Positions 33,529-43,821 of a stretch of 64,000 bases of DNA are shown piece by piece. Below the pieces are notes generated by a model that was not told the origin of the DNA, ran no database searches, and worked only from the letters and a program-made list of their open reading frames with translations. The position numbers and the translations under genes were made by a program. Position 1 is the first letter of the stretch; the number at the start of each line of letters is the position of its first letter. The DNA comes from Poronia punctata (Eukaryota > Ascomycota > Sordariomycetes > Xylariales > Xylariaceae). Location: the NCBI GenBank assembly GCA_022579005.1, contig MU401661.1:1-64000 (forward strand), written 5' to 3'.

Positions 33529-35505
33529 ATGGATTTGCCCGTCTTCCTTCAGAATGAAGTTATATGGATTTACCTGGCCGTCCTTTTAGTGTCTGGTGTG
33601 AGTAGCTAACATAGCCCGCTTGTGCTATTAGTCTCTTGGCTGAGCCTGCCTACTTTGACCACAAGCCTGACGTTTCTTGCTTACCTAGACTCTGATCGGT
33701 ACGGTCGTTAATATCATCTATAATCTCTACTTCCATCCACTGGCCAAGATACCCGGGCCGAAACTTGCTGCTGTTAGCAATGTAGGTTAAAACTGATCAG
33801 CCCCTTCTTCAGCTGTCCAAGCAACGAGGTTCACGATACTTACCATGGCCGGCTTTGTCGTAGGTCCCCTATAGCTACTGGTTTCTGAAAGGCAGGCAAC
33901 CGTTCAACATTCTAGAATTGCATCTTAAATACGGGCCGGTGGTAAGAGTGGCCCCCAATGAGGTCTCTTTCAACACGGCAGGGTCGTGGAGAGATATCTA
34001 CGATGGCCGTCAGATGAACAAGACGTTCGTAAAGAGCGACTTCTATGCCGGAGGGAACTTTGCAGCTCGGGGTGTATGCGGCATTCTGAATGAACGGCAG
34101 CCCGAGGCCCACGCCACCCAGCGGAGGCTACTATCTCCCGTCTTCTCAGACCGGGCCCTGACAGAGCAAGAAGGCGTAATTGCGCAGAACGTGGAGGAGT
34201 TCCTCGCGAAGCTACCGAATCGGCAGGGCGACTTCGATATCGCAGCGGGTTTTGAGAGATTGGCATCCAACATAATGGGCGGTCTGGCCTTCGGGGAGAG
34301 CTTACACGCCGTAGGGAATCCCGATCCGTATGAGCAGGTCGCCGCCATGGCCGATGCACTGAAACTAGACCGTATCATCAACGTGATGAAGAGGTTTCCT
34401 GCCGTTGACAGGATCCTCCGGATTGTCCTACACTATCCGATTAAGATATTTACAGCTGACGTAAGATCCAACGAGGACACCACTATGAAGCTTATCGAGG
34501 GGTGAGTTTCAGTCTGCTTGCATTCAATGTCTTTGACCAGTGTGCCGGTTTCAGCTGTCGACAGTTCTACCTATATGAAACTATCCAACAATCTCCTATT
34601 TATAAAACGTTACTAATAAATGTTTCCCGAAGCCGCATAAAATGTGCTTCGCCGCACAGAGACTTCCTCACGCGTCTCCTGGAGGGTCGCAATGAAAAGA
34701 GGAATAAGAAGAAGCAGCCGTCAGCACTGCAGCTGGCTGCACATGCACATGATCTCGTCATTGCGGGCAGTGACACGACAGCGACGGCACTCGCTGCTAT
34801 CACCTATCACCTACTGCGTGACAAAAGCACGATGCGGACACTGCAGGCCGAGATCCGCACCGCCTTCGCCAGTGGTGACGACATCACAGGAAAGGCCGCA
34901 AAGTGCCTACCTTACTTGGACGCCGTAATCCTCGAGGGTTTGCGCATCTATCCACCTTTTCCCCTCGCCCCTCCGCGAGTCGTCCCGGCCGGCGGTGAGG
35001 TTGTCGATGGCTGTTTCCTTCCAGGTGGTGTACGTATTCCCTTGGATCGTCCGTCGATCTTGCACTGACATTTTGGTCTTCAGACAATTGTGTCCACCAG
35101 CCCCTACGCCGCTAGCATGGACCCGGCCAACTTCAAGAACCCAGCCCGGTTCTTGCCGGAGAGATGGTTAAGAGAGGAGCCGGAAGACAAGCTCGACGCT
35201 TCGCAGCCATTCTCTCTGGGTAGTAGATCTTGTATAGGAAAAGGGTATGTTGACACTTCCTTCTGCGCACCTCCTTTATCCCCTTTCCCCCCTTTTTCGC
35301 CCCTGATAAAAGACGCTTTGCTAACCAAGTAATATTTATCCTTAGCCTCGCGATGCTAGAGCTACGGTTGACGCTGGCAAAGTTGATATGGCGATTTGAT
35401 CTCAACCTCGTAAACGAGTCGATGGATTGGCATCGAGACTCACACATGCACACGTTATGGCAGAAACCCAAGATGTTTGTGAAAGCGACGGACAGGAATG
35501 CATGA
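33529..35505 (+). CDS. Cytochrome P450 monooxygenase (microsomal, fungal secondary-metabolism type)
   Basis: A heme monooxygenase anchored in the ER, using NADPH-P450 reductase. Six exons (33529-33597, 33689-33781, 33864-34501, 34633-35029, 35084-35244, 35346-35505) give 505 residues in one frame. The N-terminus holds a membrane anchor (EVIWIYLAVLLVSGTLIGTVV) and the proline hinge KIPGPKLAA. Key motifs: I-helix AGSDTT (from 311), ExxR as EGLR (368-371), FLPERW (PERF), and heme loop FSLGSRSCIGKG with Cys449 as thiolate ligand. The third intron end was placed at CGAAG (34632), after an ACTAAT branch site, because it restores GRIKCASPHRDFLTR; a later CACAG at about 34660 is an alternative. All motifs are intact. 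It is similar in style to CYP65/trichothecene-type P450s, but no cluster surrounds it and the substrate is unknown. Confidence 0.9.
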
Positions 35506-37123
35506 TTTGCCATTCGTTGAATGGTAGCGTTAATTTTTTTAATTTTTTTTCCTTATTCATGCCTCTGTAAATATTACATATGCATGGGAAATTGGAGTTT
35601 TTATCTTGTTCACCAACTTGCAGAGATATACGAGTAATATCGGACTGTATCCTCTATCCGTCCGTAGGATAATGATAGACTTCTAGCGACACACAGTACC
35701 TATTTACAAGTCTAAGTGGGTAGGTTATTGCCTTGTGAGTTATAGGAACCAGTACTACTCGTGAGTACTTACTTACCTACCTACTACATATACATATACT
35801 TACATTTGGAGTGTATCACCAGCAAGCAAGCAAGCAATCAAGCACTGGGGAACCGATCGGATCCGATTCGATCCGGTGTCTTACAGCATACAGCATTACC
35901 TACCTACCTTACCTACCTTAACCTAGACTACCTAACATAAGGTAGGTACCTACTTTACCCATCTACCTACATAGTACACTACACTACATATTCTCCCACA
36001 GTGCAAGGCCGGTGAACCCAACCATGATGAGACAGACCCCCCCAACTCAATGACTAATCTTAGTAGATGCATGGATGGCTGATAAAAAGGGGTAGGTAGT
36101 ACACGGATGACGGGACATTGCAGAGCCGGTTAGGTAGGTATGTACTTAAAGCAATGATTCACATGTAGATTATTAGGCTTGCGCATAATATTATACCTAC
36201 CTACCACTACCGTACCCTCTTACCTACCTACCTACCTAACTAACTAGAGAAGCAAAAGACTTTTAGCCCTCGAGGTATGAAATGCTGTACACGTATAGGT
36301 AATATGCTGAGATCTTAGAGGATGTGTACAAAACTACGGGCATCGAGCTTTACTCCAAAAGTAAAGAGGTATCTAGAGTATCTACCTAGGTTAGTTGCCC
36401 TCTTTCCTTGCTGTTAGGTGGGAGTTTGATATACGAGTACATTTCTTTCCTTCTCGTTTAGGAGAGGCCTCTTCCTCCTGAGAATACGGAAGTGCCCAGT
36501 GGGAAATCGGACAGGGGTTGACCAACTCAGTAGGTCACTTACACCCAGGTGAACGGCGGTCCGACTTTCCGATGGTCGGCCCAAACCCAGAACCAAGGCC
36601 CGCTGGCAACTATCGGAAAGGAGGTGACACGAGAGGTTGCTATTTTTTGTCAGCGACTCATTAACTAGAAGCGAGGACACATCATATAATGCATAATATC
36701 TGTGCTAGGTAGTAGGGTAGGAATAATCCTAACAAACATGTATACTTCATACTCTGCTCACTTTTATAGACTTATATATAGATATGCTCAGCTGTGCTGT
36801 TCATTCAACGCGCCAACATTCTGTCTTAAGGGGAACCGAAACCTGAAATCCGTTAGACCAAAAGATAAGCTACTATACGGAGCTAGGGTCCAGGCACGAA
36901 GTTGGCCTCTGCGGAAGAGCCCATAAAATTGGACGTCCTAACTTCACACCATACCTCTAGATCTCACCACCAGAGCATCGAGAGCGCATCTACGCTCCTA
37001 TCATCGGGTTCGCCTCTTCGAACCCGCCCCCTCTCCCCCACTTCCCTAGGAAATCATAAAATGGCCAAGTATTGTCCTCTGCTGCGGTTCGGCTTGTGGG
37101 TAGGGCAGTCGCCTCTCACTGCA
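35506..37123. other. Intergenic, rich in ACCT/AGGT tetranucleotides; no gene
   Basis: No frame of note. A scattered tetranucleotide repeat dominates the first half. The right part (36400-37123) is ordinary sequence and forms the 3' flank of the leftward regulator gene. Confidence 0.5.
35756..36245. repeat. Interrupted TACC/CCTA tetranucleotide repeats
   Basis: Runs such as TTACCTACCTACTA (35771), CTACCTACCTTACCTACC (35898 on), their AGGT complements (35940 on) and CCTACCTACCTACC (36220 on) recur over about half a kilobase, together with GCAAGCAAGCAAGCAA near 35823. This is simple-sequence DNA, not a telomeric array. Confidence 0.7.
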
Positions 37124-38155
37124 CTAGACTACCTTTTCGTGCCTTGGGGCCCACACAGCCATGCCAGTGTCGTTACCATCGACCCCGCCGTCTTCTAACC
37201 TTTCAAGGATTAATATCGTTTGCTGGAGGGTTTGGCAGGGCTCGTCAACGTACGTAAGCGGCGAGCTGTGGCCCATAGGACCGCACTGGTTGCTGGCCAC
37301 TACCTGAGCGGACGGATAGGTCATGTTCGTCTGAGCATCTGAAAAGTAGACCGACTGGCTGTAAATACGTATGAGAGGAGCGTCCTCGTAGTAGGGAGCC
37401 GTGGCATACCATCTATCCATTAGCGTGGAAGAAGGTGACGTTATCGACGAGCTTGGGGGTTCGCTATTCCGTGGGATTTCAGATTGTGGTACTTGATCTT
37501 GTTGACTAGACACGACCCAAGAAGACACTGGCCAGGACTCAGCAGATGTAGTCATCTGCACCGCGGTCAGGCTCTGCGCTGGAAGGAAGTCCAGAGCTTC
37601 AGGAGGAGGTATATCAAAATCCAGCGACATTATATTCCCTGGGGTTTCGAACTGAGCCGCAGCCATGGGGGTTTCAGAGATTGGCCCATTCGAGGCAGAC
37701 AGAGGTTTATCGGCTTGGGGGGGCAGGGTTTTAGGCGCGATGGGGATTGTAGGTTCTAAAGGGGTTGGCGATGTGTTCACTCGCCTACATGGCGATACCA
37801 ACAATTGCCGTGATGTTGCCCGTGTACCCTCTTGTGGTCTAGAAGCATGCTCCTTGTTCTTCTGAGAGCGTCTGGGCCCCCTGGTGCCAATTTGAGCATA
37901 TACACAATCCCGTGACAATGTCTTGCAACGACAACATCCAGTCTTTTCACCGCTGCACCTGAGCTGCAAAAGATGGTCAATCCCTGCCACCTCGGAATCT
38001 GTAGTGACGGTAGGAAGGAACGGCGGAGTTCATACCTTTTTGACTCTACAATTTTGGCATGCCTGCTGAACGATTGGTTTGGCGGTCACTGGATCAAATC
38101 CCTGCCTTTGCGTTTCGTTTCCACTCTTGGAGTTCAGACGCCAAGTACTTAACAT
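37124..38155 (-). CDS. Zn2Cys6 transcription factor, short (319 aa)
   Basis: A fungal DNA-binding regulator. Two exons (38155-38036, 37963-37124) joined over a 72-bp intron (GTATGA..TTTTGCAG) that splits the zinc cluster. The joined motif has the exact spacing C-x2-C-x6-C-x6-C-x2-C-x6-C at residues 33, 36, 43, 50, 53 and 60 (ACQNCRVKK then LRCSGEKTGCCRCKTLSRDC). A basic Arg/Lys linker (GPRRSQKNK) follows, then a Pro/Ser-rich region and a C-terminal piece with LQQTILILERLE. The overall plan (N-terminal cluster, short protein, C-terminal helix) recalls AflR-type cluster regulators. The protein ends soon after that helix, and a GTAGTC splice-donor-like site at the end could mean a missed final exon. 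The neighbouring P450 might be a target, but that is speculative. Confidence 0.82.
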
Positions 38156-40168
38156 TTCCAACGTGAGACTGACGGGGATAGGTATGGAATGGAGGAGAGT
38201 CTATGATGAAGTAACTTGGTGTACGACCTTGGGACATGGGAGGAAAGAGAGATGGACAAGATCCTGCGCGCTCCCAGGGGATGAGAGAGATGGGGAGGAG
38301 CACAGCATTTCTGATTTATGGCCCGCCTGCCATGTTAATAAAGAGAAACTCGGAGTCTTCCTCTGACCAGGTACCTTAGGCAATGTAGGTGCCCAAGCGC
38401 CACATATTGAGGTTCTTGCAGATGCCAAATTTCATACGGCCCAAGATGTTGCCTTCTACCGAGTGTTCGGACTCTACCTCATCTTACGTCACGGAAGATG
38501 TAACTGGCCAATACGGAATAAAGCTCTTCGACCTATTCGGGTTTGAGTGGTCGATGGTTATATGTTTTGCCTTGTGCCCTGCCTTCCTTAATTTTTTGGC
38601 TAGAGCAAGGATCGTTACTTCTACATGCGTACATGTATCTACCTAATGTATGTACTTAATACCTTTTCAAACTATATGCTGGCAGGTGTCACCGATGAAG
38701 AAGAGCGAATACCTCTTAAGTAAGTTTAAATGTTACCCTCGATCGGGACCTGGTCCCTTGGGTTCTCTGCGAGTTGGTCAAGATGTAGGTACCTGGGCTG
38801 GGATCGAGGAAGGGGGAGCTCCAGGTTCATTACTGACATTGAAATGCTTGTAGATGCCATTGGACAACGACAGCCAATTATTCAAATTCACCCCAACTGT
38901 GGCTTGAAATTGAATTACCTACTTCGCGTTGCTTAGACGAGGGGCCGCATCCGTATTGGTCGTAACTTGCGAACACAGATTGTCGAGATGAAGGCGAAAT
39001 GTACCATACATGACACAAAACAGAGGTCGATCCGTTATATGAAAATCACGGTACTGTGGCTTAAGCTTTGTCGATCTGTAAGTCGTTTGCTGGCATTCGG
39101 AAAAAGAGGATTACAGGTTGATGAGGCACTCACAGTTCCTACTGGAGATGTTTTCCTTCCGTACCGATTTCTCCTTGAATTAAACGTCACACCAATGATA
39201 CATAGATCTAGAGAGACAAGATCTGGGTATACGCCTGTCACCACTCAGGCTGGCTAGGTATTCCATGGAGGCATGCATGTATTGGCCGTAGCAATCCTCC
39301 CCCTCTCTCCCGGGGCGGCTCGTAGTTACATGTGCATTGCTGGGTTGGTTAGCTCACTACTGTAGCTACATTACCCAGCACGAATAACAAGGCAAGGTCG
39401 TCATGGTCAGCTAACCTAGTCTTTTAGGTATGTGCTTTCTTCGTCTTCTCTTGTCTTGTCTTCTCTTCTCTTCTCTTCCTAATGCAGTAACATCATGGGC
39501 TGCATCTCATCGGCAATGGTTGTGAACGGAATGGAAGATACATACCTGCGTAATCTGGTTGCGAAATAACCGCCGCCCTTACCGCCAACTCGCGCAGTAT
39601 TTCTGCAAGCTTTTAGGGAGAACCATTGTTTAAGCCAGACCGGTTGATGTGCTGTTCTACGGCACGGAGCAATGTTGTGCGCCATGTGTGCTAAGATTTA
39701 GGGTTTGTTTTCCCATGTGGTGATACGTTTTGCAAGGCATCTAGTTGATATATAAAAGGTAGGTCTAACCAGGAGGCATTCCGACAAGGGGGGTTTACAT
39801 GCAGTATCATGAACGCAGATGCAAGTTGTGTGGAATTAGAGATGTAGATGCCGGGTAACATGATGAAAACCTACCTATTGCTTAATTAAATGCCCGTCTG
39901 TGACGACATCAGGCATGGCAGATGTCCATCTCCGAACCCGTTCCTTAACGATCGTGGTGCCCTCTTCATTCTAAGCTGGGTTGGTACGTGTATCGATGCG
40001 GCCATGCTGTACGCATATAGCAAAAATTGAGTCTTGAACGGCAGTCTGCATGAGTTTTCCACACTTGACGCAAAGAACCTGCGAGATGTCAGCTCCAAAT
40101 TCGACAGTATGTGATACCCATTTGGCAACCATCTTGGCATCAATCTCACCAATCCGAGATTCATCCCA
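38156..40168. other. Intergenic, no gene supported
   Basis: Frames below 100 codons occur without motifs. A polypyrimidine TCTTC tract lies at about 39436-39478, and a TATATAAAAGG box at about 39748 has no gene recognised downstream. The left end is the promoter of the regulator gene. Confidence 0.45.
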
Positions 40169-40269
40169 GTTCGTGTGGCCTAGTGGTTAGGGCGTCTGTC
40201 TTACAACTTGTCTGATTCTAGATATGTTGAGATCACAGAAGATCCCCGGTTCGACCCCGGGCACGAACA
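40169..40269 (+). tRNA. tRNA-Val (TAC), intron-containing
   Basis: The acceptor GTTCGTG pairs perfectly with CACGAAC, discriminator A. The D-arm is GGCCTAGTGGTTAGGGC. The anticodon stem TCTGT pairs with ACAGA around loop CTTACA (anticodon TAC). The T-arm is CCGGGGTC-compatible (CCCCGGTTCGACCCCGGG). An intron of about 28 bases lies after position 37. The structure is fully consistent with a functional tRNA-Val. Confidence 0.92.
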
Positions 40270-40887
40270 TATCTTTTAATGATCCTTATCTTTTTGAAGA
40301 TTAAGAAGAACATGATTTCTTTTTTCCTCTGTCCTTTCCTACAAACAAAGCCATGCGTACAAGTAGTCCGGTACCTAGTACAAGCAAACGGTCTGCCAGA
40401 TGGAGATCATTTTAGGTTTGCAGATATGCTGTCGAGCCAGCCACATTCAGCCACATAAGATCCTCTTTCAGATCTGTACGTGTACATATCCCATGTTGGT
40501 CATTATCTGGGTAGCTAGGTATATACATTGCACCTTTATGGACAAAAGCTAATAATTCATGGTAATTGAGATGTTGTAAGAAGCGACTGGCTTACGTTTT
40601 GCTATATTTTTTAATTGTCAATGCCAATATGTGAAACATAAATTACACTTACAGGTTTCTGTTGTTCTCTCACCTCATCTTTTAGTTCATCTGCCTTTTG
40701 TGGGGTACCTGAGTACGAGGTGCTACTTTTTATAGGTAGGGGTTCTACGTGTATGTATCGAGCAAGGGGTGCGCCTCAACCCCAAAGTTTATCTGTAGAT
40801 TCGACAAGTAGATAACTGGGGAAGGTTTGAAGCCGTGTTTAGCTGGTAATACATAATAGACAACATTTCAAGATACATAGCTACATC
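40270..40887. other. Intergenic, promoter of RRF gene
   Basis: No gene seen. A T-rich tail directly follows the tRNA (TTTTAA, then TCTTTTT), serving as RNA polymerase III terminator. The right end is the 5' leader of the mitochondrial recycling factor gene. Confidence 0.5.
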
Positions 40888-41830
40888 ATGAGTAACGCAA
40901 CGGCCCGCACATTACTTAGATGCAGTATACGGCGGTCTGCGCCGAGGATAGGTGTGTCGTCTAGGATAATGTGTGTTATTTTCAACCGGTCGGCCCTTTC
41001 CCCAACGACTTTCATTCAAGCTAACAACCTAACGAAATCCAAGAAAATACAATGTCACACGTCCCAGCGCAACAACCACTACCTTGAGTTGCCGCCGCCC
41101 GCTATCCCAGCGATTCTTCCACGCGTCGTCTACTTCTTACAAGAAGAACAACAATAATAACAACAATAAGGAGCGAAAACAACAACAACAACAACAACAA
41201 CCACAACAGGCAGCCCCAGCAGACGAAGGAGGACCGAAACATCCCCAACCGAACCCGGAAGAACCTCTAGATTTCGCCGACGTAGAGTCCCGTCTGAGGA
41301 AACATGCCGACCACTTCCAGGCCTCGTTCAAGAAGCTCAATATGGGCGGACGGTTCGATCCGGACGTGATTGGCGGGTTGCGCGTCACCGTCGACAAGGA
41401 CGAAGGACTCACGTATCCGCTGCGCGAGTTGGCGCAGGTAGTGCCGCGCGGCGGTCGGGCCGTCTCATTGCTCGTTCACGACGCGGAGTACGTGAAGCAC
41501 ATCATGAGCGCGGTGCAGAAGAGCGCGGATTTCAACCAGCAACCCCAGAGAGATCCGGATAACGAGCTGGAGCTGATCATCAAGATCGAGCCGGAGAAGC
41601 GAGAGGATGTGGTTCGTAAAGTGAAGGCTACGGCGCACGAGTGGCGGGAACGGATAAGGGCTGTTAGACAGAAGAGGGATAAGACGCATGCGACGTGGAA
41701 GAAGGATGGTACTTTGGGGCCGGATCTGAAGAGGACGGCTGATAAGGCGCTGGAGAAGGTTATTAAGAGTGCTGTTACGGAGGTTGATGAGGCTGAGAAG
41801 AAGGCTCTCAAGTCGGTTGAGTCGAAATGA
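40888..41830 (+). CDS. Mitochondrial ribosome recycling factor
   Basis: RRF splits post-termination ribosomes in mitochondria. The model has exon 1 40888-40970 and exon 2 41068-41830, with intron GTGTGT..CTAAC..CCCAG (97 bp), giving 281 residues. The N-terminus (MSNATARTLLRCSIRRSAPR, then RRPLSQRFFHA) is a basic, Ser/Arg-rich mitochondrial presequence. A low-complexity Asn- then Gln-rich stretch (AAC and CAA repeats) follows. The RRF domain spans about 115-281, with HFQASFKKLNMGGRFDPDVI, LREL(A)QVVPRGGRAVSLLV and the C-terminal helix KVKATAHEWRERIRAVRQKR. The splice choice is the only one found that joins an ATG-led presequence to the domain in frame. It converges with the next gene. Confidence 0.87.
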
Positions 41831-42190
41831 GGGGGGGGGGGGCTGTTGTTATGTTGCTTGTATGGGTCTTGTTTAGCAGAACAGGGTTGTTTTGTGTTGA
41901 GATCCTGCAACGTGAAAACACCATGCTCTACCTTGCCTAGAGGGAACTACGAGAAAAGGATACCACTTGATTGTATGTATCTATACATGTACATTATATA
42001 AAGGCTTTCTTTCGTCTTCAGCATGAAAGTTGTGTGTATAATACAGTAAAAACAAGAATCGCAATCTTGTTAGATATGCCACTTGCGTTTCATTCTCTCT
42101 TGAGTAGGTATTTCATTTCCCACCTCCCCCATGTTTGTTTGTTGTTGGTACAGCCCTAGCCAGAAACCCAGTCGAAATATTCCCTCCCCT
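41831..42190. other. Convergent 3' intergenic region
   Basis: It lies between the stop codons of two convergent genes and has no frame or RNA gene. It starts with a run of ten G just after the RRF stop. It holds both 3' UTRs. Confidence 0.5.
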
Positions 42191-43375
42191 TCACGCTTTC
42201 GGGCCCGCGCTAACTTTGCTTGCGGCTGCCGTTTTCCCGCCAGGCAATAAACTGCTAATCTTCGCCGCGATGCGTCGTCTGGCATCCGCATGCCATGAAG
42301 CATCTCTCTTGACATAATTCATCACGGTACCGAGCGTATCCGTCCTCTCAGCGTACTCCGGCCCATCATACTGGCCCAGGAGCGTAGCCTGCAGAACCGC
42401 ATCCTTGGTCTCCTTATTGGGGTGCAATTCCTCGACGCCCAGCGTCTGCTTAGACCACTCCTTTGCCTCCTCCGAAGGCAAGAACAAACCATTGCCGTCG
42501 AGCCGCTCCCGCATCTCTTTCGGATGCAGCGTATGGTCTGGATGGAAGAATTCCCCACCGCCTAGGACACGCGCCTGTCGCAATACTGTCTCGCTCTGCG
42601 CGAATTCCGACCGCGAGACAGGGCCGACTACACCGTAACCGGTAAAGTCTTTCTTGGAAACCGTGGGATCCCACTTGATCTCCTTGCCCATAGTCTGCTC
42701 CGCCCGCCAGGCGATCACTTCTCGGGTCTCGGGTATCTCGACGGCTTCACCATATTCCCGCTCCATCCTTTCCGCGTCCGTGTCATCGCGTCTGCGACCA
42801 CCTCGTCCTCCACGACCACCTCTTCCACCACGACCGCCTCGACCCCGTCCGCGTCCGCGTCCCGAATCTGTGGCGTTGAATCCTCCTCCTCCTCCTCCTG
42901 CACCCATGCCGCCGAAACCGCCGCCTCCTCCTCCTCCTCTTCCTCTGAAACCGCCTCTGAAACCACCACGGATGATTTTCGGCCCGTTACCATTCGTCGG
43001 TCTGTTGGGTGCGGCAGTGGTAGGTTTGATAATCTGGGCAGGGTTATCGGATTTGAGGTCAAGCGACAAGAACTTGTGAGCCGACACCGGCATGCTGCTG
43101 TTGTTGTTGTTGTTGTTGTTGTTGTTTTTGTTGTTATTGTTTTCTACCGGCCTTGTCTTTGTCATTCTATTATCGGGTTTCATCAGCTCGTTCAAGGCGG
43201 AAGCGGCGCGTTGGCGGCCGGTCGGATTATTGCTGTTGTTGTTGTTGTTGTTGTTGTCGGCGGAGAGTCTTTGGGCGGTAGAGAAGGCGCGTAGAGTGCT
43301 TGTGATGCCATCGGTGACCCTTTCGAGGTCGGGCCTCGCGCGGCCAATGGCCGAATGGAAGGGTTGACGTATCAT
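42191..43375 (-). CDS. Glycine/RGG-rich probable mitochondrial protein (mitoribosomal mS46/Rsm28-like?)
   Basis: Intronless, 394 residues from the ATG at 43375. The N-terminus (MIRQPFHSAIGRARPDLERV..LRAFSTAQRLS) looks like a mitochondrial presequence with a cleavage-like site. Two Asn-rich stretches (AAC repeats) follow, then a long Gly/RGG-rich region (GGFRGGFRGRGGGG, GRGRGRGGRGGRGG) typical of RNA-binding proteins. The conserved C-terminal domain (about 230-375) holds DPTVSKKDFTGYGVVGPVSR, EFFHPDHTLHPKEMRERLDG and GLFLPSEEAKEWSKQTLG. The domain resembles a small-subunit mitoribosome-associated protein of ascomycetes, but the name is tentative. The convergent neighbour is also a mitochondrial translation factor. 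Confidence 0.8.
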   Translation of the reverse strand: MIRQPFHSAIGRARPDLERVTDGITSTLRAFSTAQRLSADNNNNNNNSNNPTGRQRAASALNELMKPDNRMTKTRPVENNNNKNNNNNNNNNSSMPVSAHKFLSLDLKSDNPAQIIKPTTAAPNRPTNGNGPKIIRGGFRGGFRGRGGGGGGGFGGMGAGGGGGGFNATDSGRGRGRGRGGRGGRGGRGGRGGRRRDDTDAERMEREYGEAVEIPETREVIAWRAEQTMGKEIKWDPTVSKKDFTGYGVVGPVSRSEFAQSETVLRQARVLGGGEFFHPDHTLHPKEMRERLDGNGLFLPSEEAKEWSKQTLGVEELHPNKETKDAVLQATLLGQYDGPEYAERTDTLGTVMNYVKRDASWHADARRRIAAKISSLLPGGKTAAASKVSAGPKA

Positions 43376-43821
43376 GGGGAGCTAGGGTTATGTTGAGTTA
43401 AATGGCATCCGGAGGTTTCTTGAGCTTCTTTCGGCTGGAAATTTTGAAGGTTGCCCAATTGAAGCTCGGACATTGGGATTTTATGGGTCATGCAATAAAG
43501 TGGGTGTTATGGAATATAGAGTTTCATATAAAAGGGTCCACTCAACTGCACTGATAGCTTACACGTACTCGTAACGAATTCCATACAGATAAAGGTTACA
43601 GTACATATCACGAAGGTGTAAAGGTTCTGAAAGCCTCGAGGGTAAACTATAAATGATTCATCATGGTATGTTGAATCACAAGTTCGGCTATACAATAAAA
43701 TCACAGTTTGCTCTTTCATTTCCATCGCCTATAAGAAAGATGGCAAGCTCTCGGAACATGTCAACGCATTGACCCGTACATGTCATCATATTTACCCGTA
43801 TCCTTCTAGCGCTCCATATTA
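43376..43821. other. Intergenic, no gene seen
   Basis: These 446 bp lie between two leftward genes: promoter of the RGG protein on the left and 3' flank of the dehydrogenase on the right. No RNA gene or repeat is visible. Confidence 0.5.

Noticed and set aside
34502..34660. Use of the CACAG acceptor near 34660 for P450 intron 3
   Set aside because: It keeps frame but drops the GRIKCASPHR segment expected before DFLTRLLEGR, and the CGAAG acceptor has a better-placed ACTAAT branch site.
35756..36245. ACCT repeats as a possible telomere-like or CRISPR-like array
   Set aside because: Irregular tetranucleotide runs without constant-length spacers, and not the TTAGGG telomere unit.
42654..43079. 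Pro-rich plus-strand frame opposite the RGG protein
   Set aside because: Antisense shadow of the Gly/Arg repeat codons of the real minus-strand gene.
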